Assembly (NCBI RefSeq): GCF_001183985.1
Contig: NZ_LFZW01000001.1
Span: 4,369,621-4,433,620, forward strand
DNA: 64,000 bases
Direction: 5' to 3'
DNA from: Peribacillus loiseleuriae
GTDB taxonomy: Bacteria; Bacillota; Bacilli; Bacillales; DSM-1321
Under the pieces are notes generated by a model. That model saw only the letters and a program-made list of their open reading frames with translations. It searched no databases and was not told where the DNA came from. Each line of letters opens with the position of its first letter. Within the stretch, counting starts at the first letter, position 1. Shown here in pieces: positions 9,625 through 18,269 of this stretch. The position numbers and the translations under genes are program-made.

Positions 9625-9652
9625 TAGACTAATTATGTTAATGTGTTATACT
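9625..9652 (+). promoter_or_regulatory. pckA promoter with CcpN-like operator
   Basis: A -10 box TATACT (9647-9652) lies 16 bases after a weak -35 TAGACT (9625-9630). The overlapping TGTGTTATACT at 9642-9652 fits the published CcpN recognition pattern TRTGHYATAYW at every position. CcpN represses pckA and gapB under glycolytic conditions in B. subtilis, so the same control is likely here. Confidence 0.6.
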
Positions 9653-9688
9653 TTTCTGTAAATAAGGGTAAAGGAAGGTATCTTATCT

Positions 9689-11275
9689 ATGAATACAGTG
9701 GGCATTTCAAATGAATTACATCAATTATTAGCCGGATCAAATGTAAACGTACAGCTTTCTGTGCCTCAATTAGTTGAGACGGTTCTTAAACGAAATGAAG
9801 CTATTCTTACATCAACGGGTGCAGTTAGTGCCGAAACAGGCAAATATACTGGACGCTCTCCTAAAGATAAATATATAGTGGAAGAATTAGTGTTCAAAGA
9901 CAAAATCGACTGGGGTCCGGTTAATCAGCCTATTTCTGAAGATACTTTTGCAAACCTTTACAATAAAGTAATAAATTATTTAAAACAAAAAAAAGAGCTA
10001 TTCGTATTCAATGGATTTGCTGGCGCAGATGCACAACACCGACTTCCTATTCAAGTCATTAACGAGTATGCTTGGCACAACTTGTTTGCCCATCAATTGT
10101 TTGTGCGTCCGAACGATGAAGAATTACTCGGTCATCAAGCAGAATTCACGGTCATTTCCGCTCCTGGTTTCAAAGCGGACCCTTTAGTGGACGGAACTAA
10201 ATCAGAAACGTTCATCATCATTTCATTTGAACGCCGTACTGTACTAATTGGTGGAACTGAATATGCCGGAGAAATGAAAAAATCTGTTTTCTCCATTATG
10301 AATTACTTGCTCCCGGAAGCAGGAATTCTACCGATGCACTGTTCAGCAAACGTTGGCAGGGAAGGGGATGTTGCTTTGTTCTTCGGTTTGTCTGGGACAG
10401 GTAAGACCACTTTATCCGCTGACCCAAGTCGGAAGTTAATTGGTGACGACGAGCACGGTTGGTCTTCTAACGGCGTTTTCAACATCGAAGGCGGCTGTTA
10501 TGCCAAAACCATCAATCTTTCACGTGAAAAAGAACCACAAATTTTCGATGCCATTCGCTTTGGTGCAGTATTGGAAAATGTGGTCGTTAATCCAGACACA
10601 CGAGTAGCTGATTATGAGGATGGTACATTAACGGAAAATACTCGTGCAGCTTACCAGCTACAAGCAATCAGCAACATCATTAACCCGAGTGTAGCGGGTC
10701 ACCCGAATGCCATTATTTTCTTAACCGCAGACGCCTATGGGGTATTGCCTCCAATCTCGAAGCTTTCAAAAGAACAAGCGATGTACCACTTCTTAAGCGG
10801 ATACACAAGTAAATTGGCTGGTACAGAACGAGGTGTTACAACACCTGAAGCAACATTTTCAACATGCTTCGGATCGCCATTCCTACCATTACCAGCGACT
10901 CGCTATGCAGAAATGCTCGGCCAAAAAATCGATGAGAACAACTCTAGGGTCTTCCTTGTAAACACAGGATGGACAGGCGGGGAATATGGAACGGGAAGCC
11001 GAATGAAACTCGCCTATACACGCGCCATGATTCAAGCCGCCCTTGAAGGCGAATTGAACAATATTGAAACCATTCAAGACGGTATCTTCGGACTTGAAAT
11101 CCCCCTTCATGTACCAGGGGTTCCAGACGAATTTCTTCAACCGATTAAAACTTGGTCAAATCAAGCTGCTTACACAGAAAAAGCAACCGAGCTTGCCGAG
11201 AAATTCAAAGACAATTTCAAAAAATTCTCCAATGTTTCTGATGATATCAAGAAACTTGGCGGGCCGACTATTTGA
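9689..11275 (+). CDS. pckA: ATP-dependent phosphoenolpyruvate carboxykinase
   Basis: The 528-aa gluconeogenic enzyme converts oxaloacetate and ATP to PEP. The P-loop [16 protein letters not shown] lies near residues 233-248, followed by the metal-binding IGDDEHGW motif. The RSPKDKYIV substrate motif is near residue 55, and the length is normal for the family. The ATG follows AAAGGAAGG. Its last codons read KLGGPTI, and a decayed copy of this tail with its terminator occurs again at 15325-15413. Confidence 0.98.
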   Translation: MNTVGISNELHQLLAGSNVNVQLSVPQLVETVLKRNEAILTSTGAVSAETGKYTGRSPKDKYIVEELVFKDKIDWGPVNQPISEDTFANLYNKVINYLKQKKELFVFNGFAGADAQHRLPIQVINEYAWHNLFAHQLFVRPNDEELLGHQAEFTVISAPGFKADPLVDGTKSETFIIISFERRTVLIGGTEYAGEMKKSVFSIMNYLLPEAGILPMHCSANVGREGDVALFFGLSGTGKTTLSADPSRKLIGDDEHGWSSNGVFNIEGGCYAKTINLSREKEPQIFDAIRFGAVLENVVVNPDTRVADYEDGTLTENTRAAYQLQAISNIINPSVAGHPNAIIFLTADAYGVLPPISKLSKEQAMYHFLSGYTSKLAGTERGVTTPEATFSTCFGSPFLPLPATRYAEMLGQKIDENNSRVFLVNTGWTGGEYGTGSRMKLAYTRAMIQAALEGELNNIETIQDGIFGLEIPLHVPGVPDEFLQPIKTWSNQAAYTEKATELAEKFKDNFKKFSNVSDDIKKLGGPTI

Positions 11276-11295
11276 TTTTTATAAAAAGCTACAAA

Positions 11296-11329
11296 AAACA
11301 CGCTTGGATTTATAAATCCAAGCGTGTTT
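11296..11329 (+). terminator. pckA terminator
   Basis: AAACACGCTTGGATTTA and TAAATCCAAGCGTGTTT form a perfect 34-base palindrome just after the pckA stop codon. Confidence 0.88.
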
Positions 11330-11382
11330 AGTCTTTCAATTCCACCAACATAATTTCAACAAGGACATGACAGCCATAATTG

Positions 11383-11462
11383 AGTCGCACTGCATAAGCG
11401 AAAGGTTTGAGACGACCGCTCGCAGAATTTCTCGGATTTTTTTATCCTCCTTTTCTAACACA
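11383..11462 (-). repeat. Repeat family A, copy 3 (partial, inverted)
   Basis: The reverse complement follows copy A1 from its left inverted end (AGGAGGATAAAAAAATCCGAG) through GTCGTCTCAAACCTTTCGC to TATGCA, about 80 bases with scattered mismatches. The right half is missing. Between it and repeat B1 a short minus-strand hydrophobic reading frame (GLGMILVPLLLI) remains, probably part of a broken membrane-protein gene. Confidence 0.65.
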
Positions 11463-11540
11463 CTCTTTGAGTAATATCCAAATAATTAGAATAAGCAAAA
11501 GAGGAACTAGAATCATTCCTAAGCCTAATCCTACATACAA

Positions 11541-11733
11541 AACCTATATGGCGTTAAAACGCCACCAATTGCCATGAAGGATCTATCAAGTAGCACGCTA
11601 CACTCACCTAATCACAATGGTGGCGGTGCGGAGCCAGAATTTTGGATACTATCTAAGGTAAAATAAGTAGATTGGCTATATTAATACGTCGCGGAGACCC
11701 GTCCCCATGTCCTTCATACAAAACATTAAGATA
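11541..11733 (-). repeat. Repeat family B, copy 1
   Basis: On the minus strand it starts GTATGAAGGACATGGGGACG, passes through CCAAAATTCTGGCTCCGCAC, and ends near ATCCTTCATGGCAATTGGTG and a GGCGTTTTAACGCC palindrome. It aligns along its length with the copies at 55500 and 58646 and with the shortened copy at 43613. There is no ORF. Confidence 0.8.
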
Positions 11734-11879
11734 GAACGTTCCTTCTTCCTTTTGGATTTCCCCCTTTTTTTCCTATAACTAATTATAAAATATAATTTTA
11801 GTCAATTTTTATTATTTCTAAACATATACTTCACCAAGGAAGTCTTAATGGGCTTCCTAAACTTTAAGGAGGGGTAGTC

Positions 11880-12215
11880 ATGAAAACAAGAAGTGTCTTA
11901 AACGCATTAATCGGTGTCTGGTTTTTTATCGCACCATGGGTTCTTGGTTTTTCGGATCAAACAGGAGCTTTGTGGTTAAGTGTCGTTTTTGGAATCATTC
12001 AAATTATCGCAGCATGGTGCGGTTATAACAAATCTGGTTGGAATTCATGGCAAAACTGGGTGTCAGTCGTTACCGGTGTCTGGTTTGTCATTTTCCCATT
12101 TATTTATTCAATATCAAATGGAGCGGTTTGGTCAAGCGTAATTCTTGGATTAGTCACGATTCTATTTAGCTTATGGAACATGGGATCCAATTCAAACTCA
12201 AATGCTGTAAATTAA
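11880..12215 (+). CDS. SPW-repeat membrane protein
   Basis: The 111-aa protein has two copies of the SPW repeat (GVWFFIAPWVLGFS near residues 12-25, GVWFVIFPFIYS near 62-73), each beginning a pair of membrane segments, so four helices are expected. The ATG follows AAGGAGGGG. The family is widespread and of unknown function. It lies between repeat B1 and a strong hairpin. Confidence 0.85.
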   Translation: MKTRSVLNALIGVWFFIAPWVLGFSDQTGALWLSVVFGIIQIIAAWCGYNKSGWNSWQNWVSVVTGVWFVIFPFIYSISNGAVWSSVILGLVTILFSLWNMGSNSNSNAVN

Positions 12216-12257
12216 ATAGTATCCAATAACCATCAACACGTTCATATCTTTTCTATA

Positions 12258-12302
12258 AGCAGAAAAAACTATGGTTTGAACATTCCATAGTTTTTTCTGC
12301 TT
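12258..12302 (+). terminator. Terminator of the SPW-repeat gene
   Basis: AAGCAGAAAAAACTATGG pairs with CCATAGTTTTTTCTGCTT around a 9-base loop, giving an 18-bp stem. Confidence 0.85.
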
Positions 12303-12580
12303 AAAATTATATACCATTTGCATGTGTCCTTATTCAACTTGCAAAATATAATAAACGATAACATTTCCTACTATCTGCAACGGTTAATCGATGGTTCTCA
12401 TATAAATGGATAATTTTTCACATTCTTTTCATTGACCAAAGAACCCGTTCATTGAATGCTTTTAACTAGGTTTCTAAATACTAGGGAATTTTACTCATTT
12501 GATCTCTCATTCCTCGAATCGTTTCCGTACCATAGAATTTTTAATAGATCCCTCTCGTATAAGTAAATATATCCAATTTT
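12303..12580. other. AT-rich spacer without recognisable content
   Basis: This stretch lies between two terminators. I see no ORF with a ribosome site, no repeat copy and no structured RNA motif in it. Confidence 0.6.
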
Positions 12581-12611
12581 AAGGCCAGAGATCCGATTGA
12601 TCTCTGGCCTT
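12581..12611 (-). terminator. Terminator of the MFS gene
   Basis: AAGGCCAGAGATC (12581-12593) and GATCTCTGGCCTT (12599-12611) form a 13-bp stem just beyond the stop of the minus-strand MFS gene. The T tract on that strand is poor. Confidence 0.7.
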
Positions 12612-12639
12612 CGTACTTCTATAGAAAGTCTGTACATTA

Positions 12640-14148
12640 TTATCCTTCATATACTTCAGCTTTCTCTTTCTCTTTCTCTTTAAGTGATTTTGGAGCCGTT
12701 GTTCTTTTAAGAAAGATGGACAGAATAAATGCAACAACAGCGATTCCTGTAGATACTAAGAACGAATCATTAATCCCCGAAATCGTCGCTTCCATTGTAA
12801 TATGTTGTTGTAGTTCCACAAGCGCTTCACCGGTAGGCATCGTTGTTAATTTCGACATAGCGGCTGCCATCATATCTTCTACATGTATCGATGTACGATT
12901 AGACATAATGGTTACAAGTAAACTAGCACCAATCGCTCCAGATACTTGTTGGATCGTACTGTTCATCGCCGTACCATGTGGGATTAAAACAGGTGGAAGT
13001 TGATTTAAACCGTTTGTCATAATCGGCATCATCACCATGGAAATACCAAACATGCGAACGGAATAAAGTACCACTAAATGTGTGTATCCAGTTGAATCTG
13101 TTAATTGACTAAATAAGTAGGTTGTTACGATGATAATCGCTAAACCGACAAAGGCTAATAGCTTAGGACCAAATTTATCAAAGATTTTCCCTGTAATCGG
13201 CATCATAATCCCCATAATTAATGCCCCCGGTAACATGAGTAAACCAGAATCCATCGCAGAGATCCCCCGAATATTTTGAAGATAAATGGGCATAAGCAGC
13301 ATAGCTGAGAACATAGCCATGTTTAATGTCACCGAAATGATAGAGGATAGAGCAAACATTGGATGTTTATATACTCTAAAATCAAGCATTGGTACATCAA
13401 GTTTGAATTGACGAACGACTAACCAGATCAATGAAAGTACACCAACAATGATGGATACATACACACTTGGTGCACCCCACCCCGAATTACCAGCTGAACT
13501 AAATCCGTATAAAATACCACCAAACCCTAGAGCTGATAACACGACTGATAAGGCATCGATTGTATCATTACTTTTTTCTTTTTGATCGTGTAATTTAAAG
13601 AAGCCTAAAAACCACACGATAACCATAAGCGGGACCATCATAAAGAATAATACCGACCAATTATAGTGTTGGATGACCCAGCCAGATAGTGTTGGTCCAA
13701 TAGCAGGTGCAAAAATCATTACGATCCCGAACATCCCCATTGCAGAACCACGTTTTTCAGGTGGAAATGATGTATAGAGTACGTTCATTAATAAAGGCAT
13801 AATTAATGCTGCCCCTGAAGCTTGTGTCATGCGTCCTACAAGTAACACTGAGAAGCTCGGCGCAAATCCACTAATTAATGTACCAATTGTAAATAATGCC
13901 ATAGCGATTAAGAATAGTCGTCTCGCCGTATATTTTTTAATTAAAAAGGCTGTTGTCGGAATTAAGATCCCGTTTACTAGCATATAACCTGTTGACAACC
14001 ATTGTACGGTTGAAGCACTGACATCAAATTCCTTCATAATGGACGGTAGTGCGACATTTAGTAACGTATTACTTAATAAGGCTACGAAAGCACCTGTCAT
14101 TAAAATAGCCAGTATGCCATATGAGGGTTTCATTTGTTTCTCTGACAT
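12640..14148 (-). CDS. DHA2-family multidrug efflux MFS transporter
   Basis: The product is 502 aa if started at the ATG at 14148, which has AAAGGAGGAG in front; longer starts lack a site. It shows about 14 hydrophobic segments, the motif LVGRMTQASGAALIMPL and the family motif MGMFGIVMIFAPAIGPTLSG, typical of EmrB/QacA proton-drug antiporters. The divergent TetR gene and palindromes between them suggest drug-inducible control. The substrate is unknown. Confidence 0.88.
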   Translation of the reverse strand: MSEKQMKPSYGILAILMTGAFVALLSNTLLNVALPSIMKEFDVSASTVQWLSTGYMLVNGILIPTTAFLIKKYTARRLFLIAMALFTIGTLISGFAPSFSVLLVGRMTQASGAALIMPLLMNVLYTSFPPEKRGSAMGMFGIVMIFAPAIGPTLSGWVIQHYNWSVLFFMMVPLMVIVWFLGFFKLHDQKEKSNDTIDALSVVLSALGFGGILYGFSSAGNSGWGAPSVYVSIIVGVLSLIWLVVRQFKLDVPMLDFRVYKHPMFALSSIISVTLNMAMFSAMLLMPIYLQNIRGISAMDSGLLMLPGALIMGIMMPITGKIFDKFGPKLLAFVGLAIIIVTTYLFSQLTDSTGYTHLVVLYSVRMFGISMVMMPIMTNGLNQLPPVLIPHGTAMNSTIQQVSGAIGASLLVTIMSNRTSIHVEDMMAAAMSKLTTMPTGEALVELQQHITMEATISGINDSFLVSTGIAVVAFILSIFLKRTTAPKSLKEKEKEKAEVYEG

Positions 14149-14180
14149 ATAAAGTATTCTCCTCCTTTTAATCATCTTAT

Positions 14181-14209
14181 ACCAACGGTTCAATATTGTA
14201 CCATCGGTT
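14181..14209. promoter_or_regulatory. Operator-like palindrome on the MFS promoter
   Basis: GGTTCAATATTGTACC is a 16-bp palindrome with one mismatched pair. It is flanked by the direct repeats ACCAACGGTT (14181-14190) and ACCATCGGTT (14200-14209). On the minus strand it contains TACAAT, a plausible -10 box for the MFS gene. It is a good candidate site for the neighbouring TetR protein. Confidence 0.5.
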
Positions 14210-14256
14210 CCGCTGAACTCATATTATCATCTACAGAATAAACAATCAAGAAAAAA

Positions 14257-14304
14257 ATAAACCATGAGTATAAAATTATACTCATGGTTTATTCGTGGTA
14301 TAAT
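14257..14304. promoter_or_regulatory. Perfect dyad plus promoter of the tetR gene
   Basis: ATAAACCATGAGTATAA (14257-14273) and TTATACTCATGGTTTAT (14276-14292) make a 17-bp-arm dyad. TATAAT at 14299-14304 is a likely -10 box, and the dyad covers the -35 region, so binding here would shut the regulator's own promoter. A terminator role is less likely because of its position. Confidence 0.55.
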
Positions 14305-14349
14305 GTTAGCAAATAATGGAGTTGACTTACCTTGAAAGGAGGACAAATC

Positions 14350-15255
14350 GTGAATAAGAAAAAAAGGAATGTCATAGATAAAGCACATGAATTATTTATT
14401 ATACAAGGCTATCATGCTACATCCATTCAAGATATCTTGAACCATAGCGGGATTTCGAAAGGGTCTTTTTATAATTATTTTACTTCCAAAGGGGAATTGT
14501 TTAAAGCGGTCTTCAATCTGATACAAGATAACATGGAATCGGAAAGAGATAAACTTCTCATTGGCGAAGATCTTACAGACAAGGACATTTTTATTAAGCA
14601 AGTCAGTTTTATGATGGAGCTTAGCTGGAAAAATAAAATCATTCAACTCATTGAGGATGTGTTCGCCTCCAATGATCCAGACCTCATTACATTCATAAAG
14701 CAGTCAAAATATTTCTATTTAACTTGGATATATGAACGTTTTTTAAATATTTTCCCGAAAAACCAAGAAAAATATTTGGTGGATTGTGCGGTGCTTTATA
14801 CAGGGATGATGAAAAATATGATGCATACAAGTAAAGCTTTAAACAGAATAATACCCGTACCTCAAATGGCTCAATACTGTTTGGATCGTGTAATGACGAT
14901 TCTAGATGATATTAGCAGAAAGGATATTCATTTATTCGTACGAGAAAATATAAATCAACTACATCCTCAATTGAATTACAATGATTTTTTCAACAATGAA
15001 TTTTCTATTGCAACATTGAATGTAAAAAAGGTGATGGAGAAGCAATTGGCACCGAAAGCTCCAAAACTTACTACGTATTTAAACTTATTATATTTTATAC
15101 AAGAAGAAATCATGAATAAGAATGAGGATTCTAAACATTTTTTAATTGAAAGCGCATTAACCACATTGAAAACTGGGAGTGAATTTAATGACACAAATGA
15201 ATTTATAACGTACGAGCAAATTTTAGCAAATATGAAGTATTACCCTATTGCATAG
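14350..15255 (+). CDS. TetR-family regulator
   Basis: The GTG at 14350 is chosen because AAAGGAGGAC sits directly upstream; the product is 301 aa. Residues 5-50 form the TetR helix-turn-helix (GYHATSIQDILNHSGISKGSFYNYF), with FTSKGELFKAVF after it. At 301 aa it is longer than typical TetR proteins (about 200 aa), with an extra C-terminal region. It is divergent from the MFS pump and probably represses it. Confidence 0.88.
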   Translation: MNKKKRNVIDKAHELFIIQGYHATSIQDILNHSGISKGSFYNYFTSKGELFKAVFNLIQDNMESERDKLLIGEDLTDKDIFIKQVSFMMELSWKNKIIQLIEDVFASNDPDLITFIKQSKYFYLTWIYERFLNIFPKNQEKYLVDCAVLYTGMMKNMMHTSKALNRIIPVPQMAQYCLDRVMTILDDISRKDIHLFVRENINQLHPQLNYNDFFNNEFSIATLNVKKVMEKQLAPKAPKLTTYLNLLYFIQEEIMNKNEDSKHFLIESALTTLKTGSEFNDTNEFITYEQILANMKYYPIA

Positions 15256-15324
15256 CAACTTCTTCATAATCAAAAAGCTGGACCGAATCAAATGATGAGT
15301 TATTAAAAGAAGAGAATTCTGAAA

Positions 15325-15413
15325 ACAATTCTCCTGACAGGATTGAGAAACTTGGCAGGTCGACTATTTGACTTTAATAAAAACACGCTTAGAATCATTT
15401 TAAGCGTGTTTTT
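15325..15413 (+). repeat. Decayed duplicate of the pckA 3' end and terminator
   Basis: AATTCTCC, AGAAACTTGGCAGGTCGAC, TATTTGACTTTAATAAAAA and a terminator with ACACGCTT/AAGCGTGT stems follow the same order as the end of pckA (11228-11329). About 39 bases around the stop codon match with roughly five differences. The remnant reads KLGRSTI against KLGGPTI in pckA. It brackets the efflux/TetR region together with pckA itself. Confidence 0.75.
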
Positions 15414-15558
15414 ATTATTCCTTTATTAACAATTTTTCAAATCAAAATAATTCCTGCTACTATCACAAAGTTCAATTGTGAGCAGCACTTACATTCAAAA
15501 AAATCATTATATTAACCAAACAAATCCAATATTTACTCCAAAAAATCTAATCAGACCA

Positions 15559-15981
15559 TTACTTTTCCATTAGCCTTTGATTAAACTTTTTTAACAGTTG
15601 CCCAAAGTTTTGACCTTCCTCGTCAGACCAACCGTTTAGCAATTCTTCCAACTTGTCCAATCGTGCTTGTTTGTATTGGCTCAATTCCTTTAATCCCAAA
15701 TCCGTAATCTGATAGAAGTATGATCTACCATCCTTGGGATCAGGAACCTTGCACACATACCCTTTTTGCTCCATAGATGCAGTTTGTCTGCTTACTGTGG
15801 AAATATCCAAATGCAATTTATTTGCCAAGATTTTTACTCCATAGGATCCTTCTGAAGATAATTGATGCAACAGAAGATAGGCAGATTTGTCTAAATTCCT
15901 TAAATCAGATGTCATCGATTTGACAAGGCGAGCCAGAACCGCCATTTCAAGCTCAATGGTTTCCAGTGCATGCATATTCAT
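15559..15981 (-). CDS. MarR-family regulator
   Basis: The 140-aa protein has the MarR winged-helix arrangement: VKILANKLHLDISTVSRQTASM as helix-turn-helix (about residues 50-71) and KDGRSYFYQIT as the wing. The ATG at 15981 follows AAGGTGG. It is divergent from the CBS-domain gene and a perfect AATTGTAT palindrome lies between them. Ligand unknown. Confidence 0.86.
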   Translation of the reverse strand: MNMHALETIELEMAVLARLVKSMTSDLRNLDKSAYLLLHQLSSEGSYGVKILANKLHLDISTVSRQTASMEQKGYVCKVPDPKDGRSYFYQITDLGLKELSQYKQARLDKLEELLNGWSDEEGQNFGQLLKKFNQRLMEK

Positions 15982-16053
15982 TTCTTTACCACCTTATTAT
16001 TATCCTTCTATATAAACCATGATACCCTACCGTAAACATCTGTAAAAGAAGGA

Positions 16054-16087
16054 TTGACTTCCTGGAATTTAATTGTATGATACAATT
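16054..16087 (+). promoter_or_regulatory. Promoter with overlapping MarR-type palindrome
   Basis: TTGACT (16054-16059) and TATGAT (16076-16081) are 16 bases apart. AATTGTATGATACAATT (16071-16087) is a perfect 8-bp-arm palindrome covering the -10 box. Its half-site resembles known MarR/OhrR-type operators, so the divergent MarR protein may bind here. Confidence 0.6.
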
Positions 16088-16203
16088 ATATACTCGTATC
16101 AACCTTTTATTAGAGTGACTAATACAAGCTCTGGAAGGAGTCATTAAGTTGAGGCTTTAAAGATACGCTCCCTTTTTCATGACTGATATTTAGGAGGACT
16201 CAT

Positions 16204-16659
16204 ATGAAAGCGCATGAAATTATGAATCGTCATGTTTACAAGGTTTTTGGGAGCGATACCATCCGTTCCGTTATCAAGAAATTTATTGAGCACCACATAA
16301 GCGGTCTTCCAGTCATCAATGACAAAAATGAAATCATCGCGTATATAAGTGATGGTGATATTATGAGACATATTGGCAAGCATAAGGATATCTTTGTAGA
16401 CTCCATCTATTATGTGAACGTGTTAAAAGGGGATGACGATGAATTTGAGGAAAGGGCAAAGAAGATACTTGATTTAAACGTATTGAATATTGCCAAGAAA
16501 AAGGTTATCACAGTTAACTATCATGAAGATATTGAAAATATTGCAGCCATTTTAGGAAAAAAACGAATAAAAAAATTACCAGTCGTGCGTAATGGGGTAT
16601 TGGCTGGAATCATTAGCCGCGGGGATGTCATCCGTCACTCTTTTCATACAATCCTTTAA
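16204..16659 (+). CDS. Tandem CBS-domain protein
   Basis: The 151-aa protein is two CBS domains: residues 1-55 (IRSVIKKFIEHHISGLPVIN) and about 90-150 (IENIAAILGKKRIKKLPVVR), with nothing fused. Such stand-alone pairs bind adenine nucleotides and sense energy state. The ATG follows TAGGAGGACTCAT. The spacer between the domains is longer than usual. Confidence 0.87.
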   Translation: MKAHEIMNRHVYKVFGSDTIRSVIKKFIEHHISGLPVINDKNEIIAYISDGDIMRHIGKHKDIFVDSIYYVNVLKGDDDEFEERAKKILDLNVLNIAKKKVITVNYHEDIENIAAILGKKRIKKLPVVRNGVLAGIISRGDVIRHSFHTIL

Positions 16660-16709
16660 AGTTTTCAATATAAACAATAAGGACACAGCATAATTTCATC
16701 ATGAAAAAC

Positions 16710-16739
16710 AAAACCCAGGGATTCTATTCCTTGGGTTTT
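16710..16739. terminator. Terminator between CBS and VOC genes
   Basis: AAAACCCAGGG and CCTTGGGTTTT form a stem around an 8-base loop between convergent genes. Confidence 0.75.
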
Positions 16740-16777
16740 GCATTACTTCCCCCCTTCTCTTTTTATGAAGGGATTCG

Positions 16778-17149
16778 TTACATACATTTTTCTAAAATTT
16801 CCACTCGATTTCCCCAAGGGTCCTCGATATAGATTCTGTTTACCCCTGGATAATCTGTGTCGACTATAAAAGAAATGTTATTTTCAGCCAAATGAATTTT
16901 CAAAGCCTCTATATTCTTTACCTCGAACGCTGGATGAGCCTTTTTGGCAGGAGAAAACGGTTCTTCAATGCCAATATGAAGGTGATAGTTTCCAAATCCG
17001 AACCACACCCCACCTCGTATTTTCATTGGTTCCGGTTGTTCGATTTCTTCAAATCCTAAAATTCCTACAAAAAACTTTCTTGCTACTTCCTCCGAACCTG
17101 GTGGTGCGGCTAATTGAACATGGTGAATGCCTGTAAAGCTAAAAGACAT
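16778..17149 (-). CDS. Glyoxalase/VOC-superfamily protein
   Basis: The 123-aa single VOC domain contains GIHHVQLAAP at the N-terminus (first metal histidine), the middle HLHIGIE strand, and RIYIEDPWGNRVEIL at the C-terminus with the last metal glutamate. It may be a dioxygenase, glyoxalase or antibiotic-binding protein; sequence alone does not decide. The ATG follows AGGAGGAGAAAACG. Confidence 0.82.
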   Translation of the reverse strand: MSFSFTGIHHVQLAAPPGSEEVARKFFVGILGFEEIEQPEPMKIRGGVWFGFGNYHLHIGIEEPFSPAKKAHPAFEVKNIEALKIHLAENNISFIVDTDYPGVNRIYIEDPWGNRVEILEKCM

Positions 17150-17257
17150 CGTTTTCTCCTCCTTAACCTTCTAGTTACACTCCAATTATATTCCATTATG
17201 AAAATTTTTTACTTAAACAAACAATAAGAGCAGCTAAATCTACTTATTTTCTACGCC

Positions 17258-17282
17258 AAAAAAGAGGCGATTTGCCTCTTTT
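17258..17282 (-). terminator. Terminator of the sugar-metabolism operon
   Basis: AAAAGAGGC and GCCTCTTTT form the stem just beyond the stop of the last gene of the minus-strand cluster. Confidence 0.75.
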
Positions 17283-17295
17283 CAATTACACACTT

Positions 17296-18264
17296 TTATG
17301 CCCACCACATATCACCCGAAGAATCGCGAATCAATACGTCATTTAAATTTTTCACTGCACGTGAGAAGCCTTCTTCAATGGACATAATCGCATCTTCATG
17401 CTCAATACTGACAACGTAATCATAGTTATATGTACGAAGTGCGCTCATCATATCTGACCATTCTTGCATGCTGTGGCCGCAGCCGACACTTCGAAACATC
17501 CATGCTCGTGATTGTACGTTTCCGTATGGCTGCATATCTGTCAATCCGTACATATTGACATTGTCTTGATCGATATACGTATCTTTTGCATGGAAATGGT
17601 GAATGGCGCCTGCTTTACCAAGGATTTTTATCGCAGCAACTGGATTAATTCCTTGCCACCACATATGGCTTGGGTCTAAGTTCGCACCGATTGCTTCACA
17701 TGTTGCTTCACGTAGTTTTAGCATCGTGTATGGTGTGTGAACAAGGAAGCCACCGTGCAATTCAAGACCAATCTTCACATGATGCTGAGTAGCCAGTTCA
17801 CCAATTTCCTTCCAATATGGAATCAATTTATTCTCCCATTGCCACGTTAACACATCACCATATTCCGCAGGCCAAGGAACGACAGGCCAGTTCGGCTGCT
17901 TTGCTTCATCGCTGTCACCGGCAGTGCCAGAAAAAGCGTTAACTACTGGAACCCCAAGAAGAGACGCTAGTTTAATCGTTTTACGTAAAACAGAATCCGA
18001 CTCTTCTGCAAAGGCTTTATCCGGTGTGAGTGGATTGCCATGGCAACTAAATGCACTGATTGTTAAACCACGTGATGTGACAGCTTCTAAATAGTCATTT
18101 CGTTTCTGCTCATTTTCTAAAAGTTCATCAAGCGGGCAATGTGCATTCCCTGGATAGCAACCTGTACCGATTTCAACCGCATCAAGCCCTGAAGCTTTCA
18201 CGTGATCAAGCATTTCCTCAAATGATTTATTTGCAAATAATACAGTAAATACGCCTAATTTCAT
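17296..18264 (-). CDS. Sugar phosphate isomerase/epimerase (TIM barrel)
   Basis: This 322-aa protein of the xylose-isomerase-like TIM-barrel superfamily (AP endonuclease 2 fold) shows LDAVEIGTGCYPGNAHC, LELHGGF, NLDPSHMWWQG and HFHAKDTY, which hold the metal-binding Glu/Asp/His residues. It is the last gene of a four-gene minus-strand operon with two Gfo/Idh/MocA dehydrogenases and a second isomerase. Such sets oxidise and rearrange sugars, inositols or 3-keto glycosides. The exact substrate is not readable. Confidence 0.85.
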   Translation of the reverse strand: MKLGVFTVLFANKSFEEMLDHVKASGLDAVEIGTGCYPGNAHCPLDELLENEQKRNDYLEAVTSRGLTISAFSCHGNPLTPDKAFAEESDSVLRKTIKLASLLGVPVVNAFSGTAGDSDEAKQPNWPVVPWPAEYGDVLTWQWENKLIPYWKEIGELATQHHVKIGLELHGGFLVHTPYTMLKLREATCEAIGANLDPSHMWWQGINPVAAIKILGKAGAIHHFHAKDTYIDQDNVNMYGLTDMQPYGNVQSRAWMFRSVGCGHSMQEWSDMMSALRTYNYDYVVSIEHEDAIMSIEEGFSRAVKNLNDVLIRDSSGDMWWA

Positions 18265-18269
18265 TTCAA

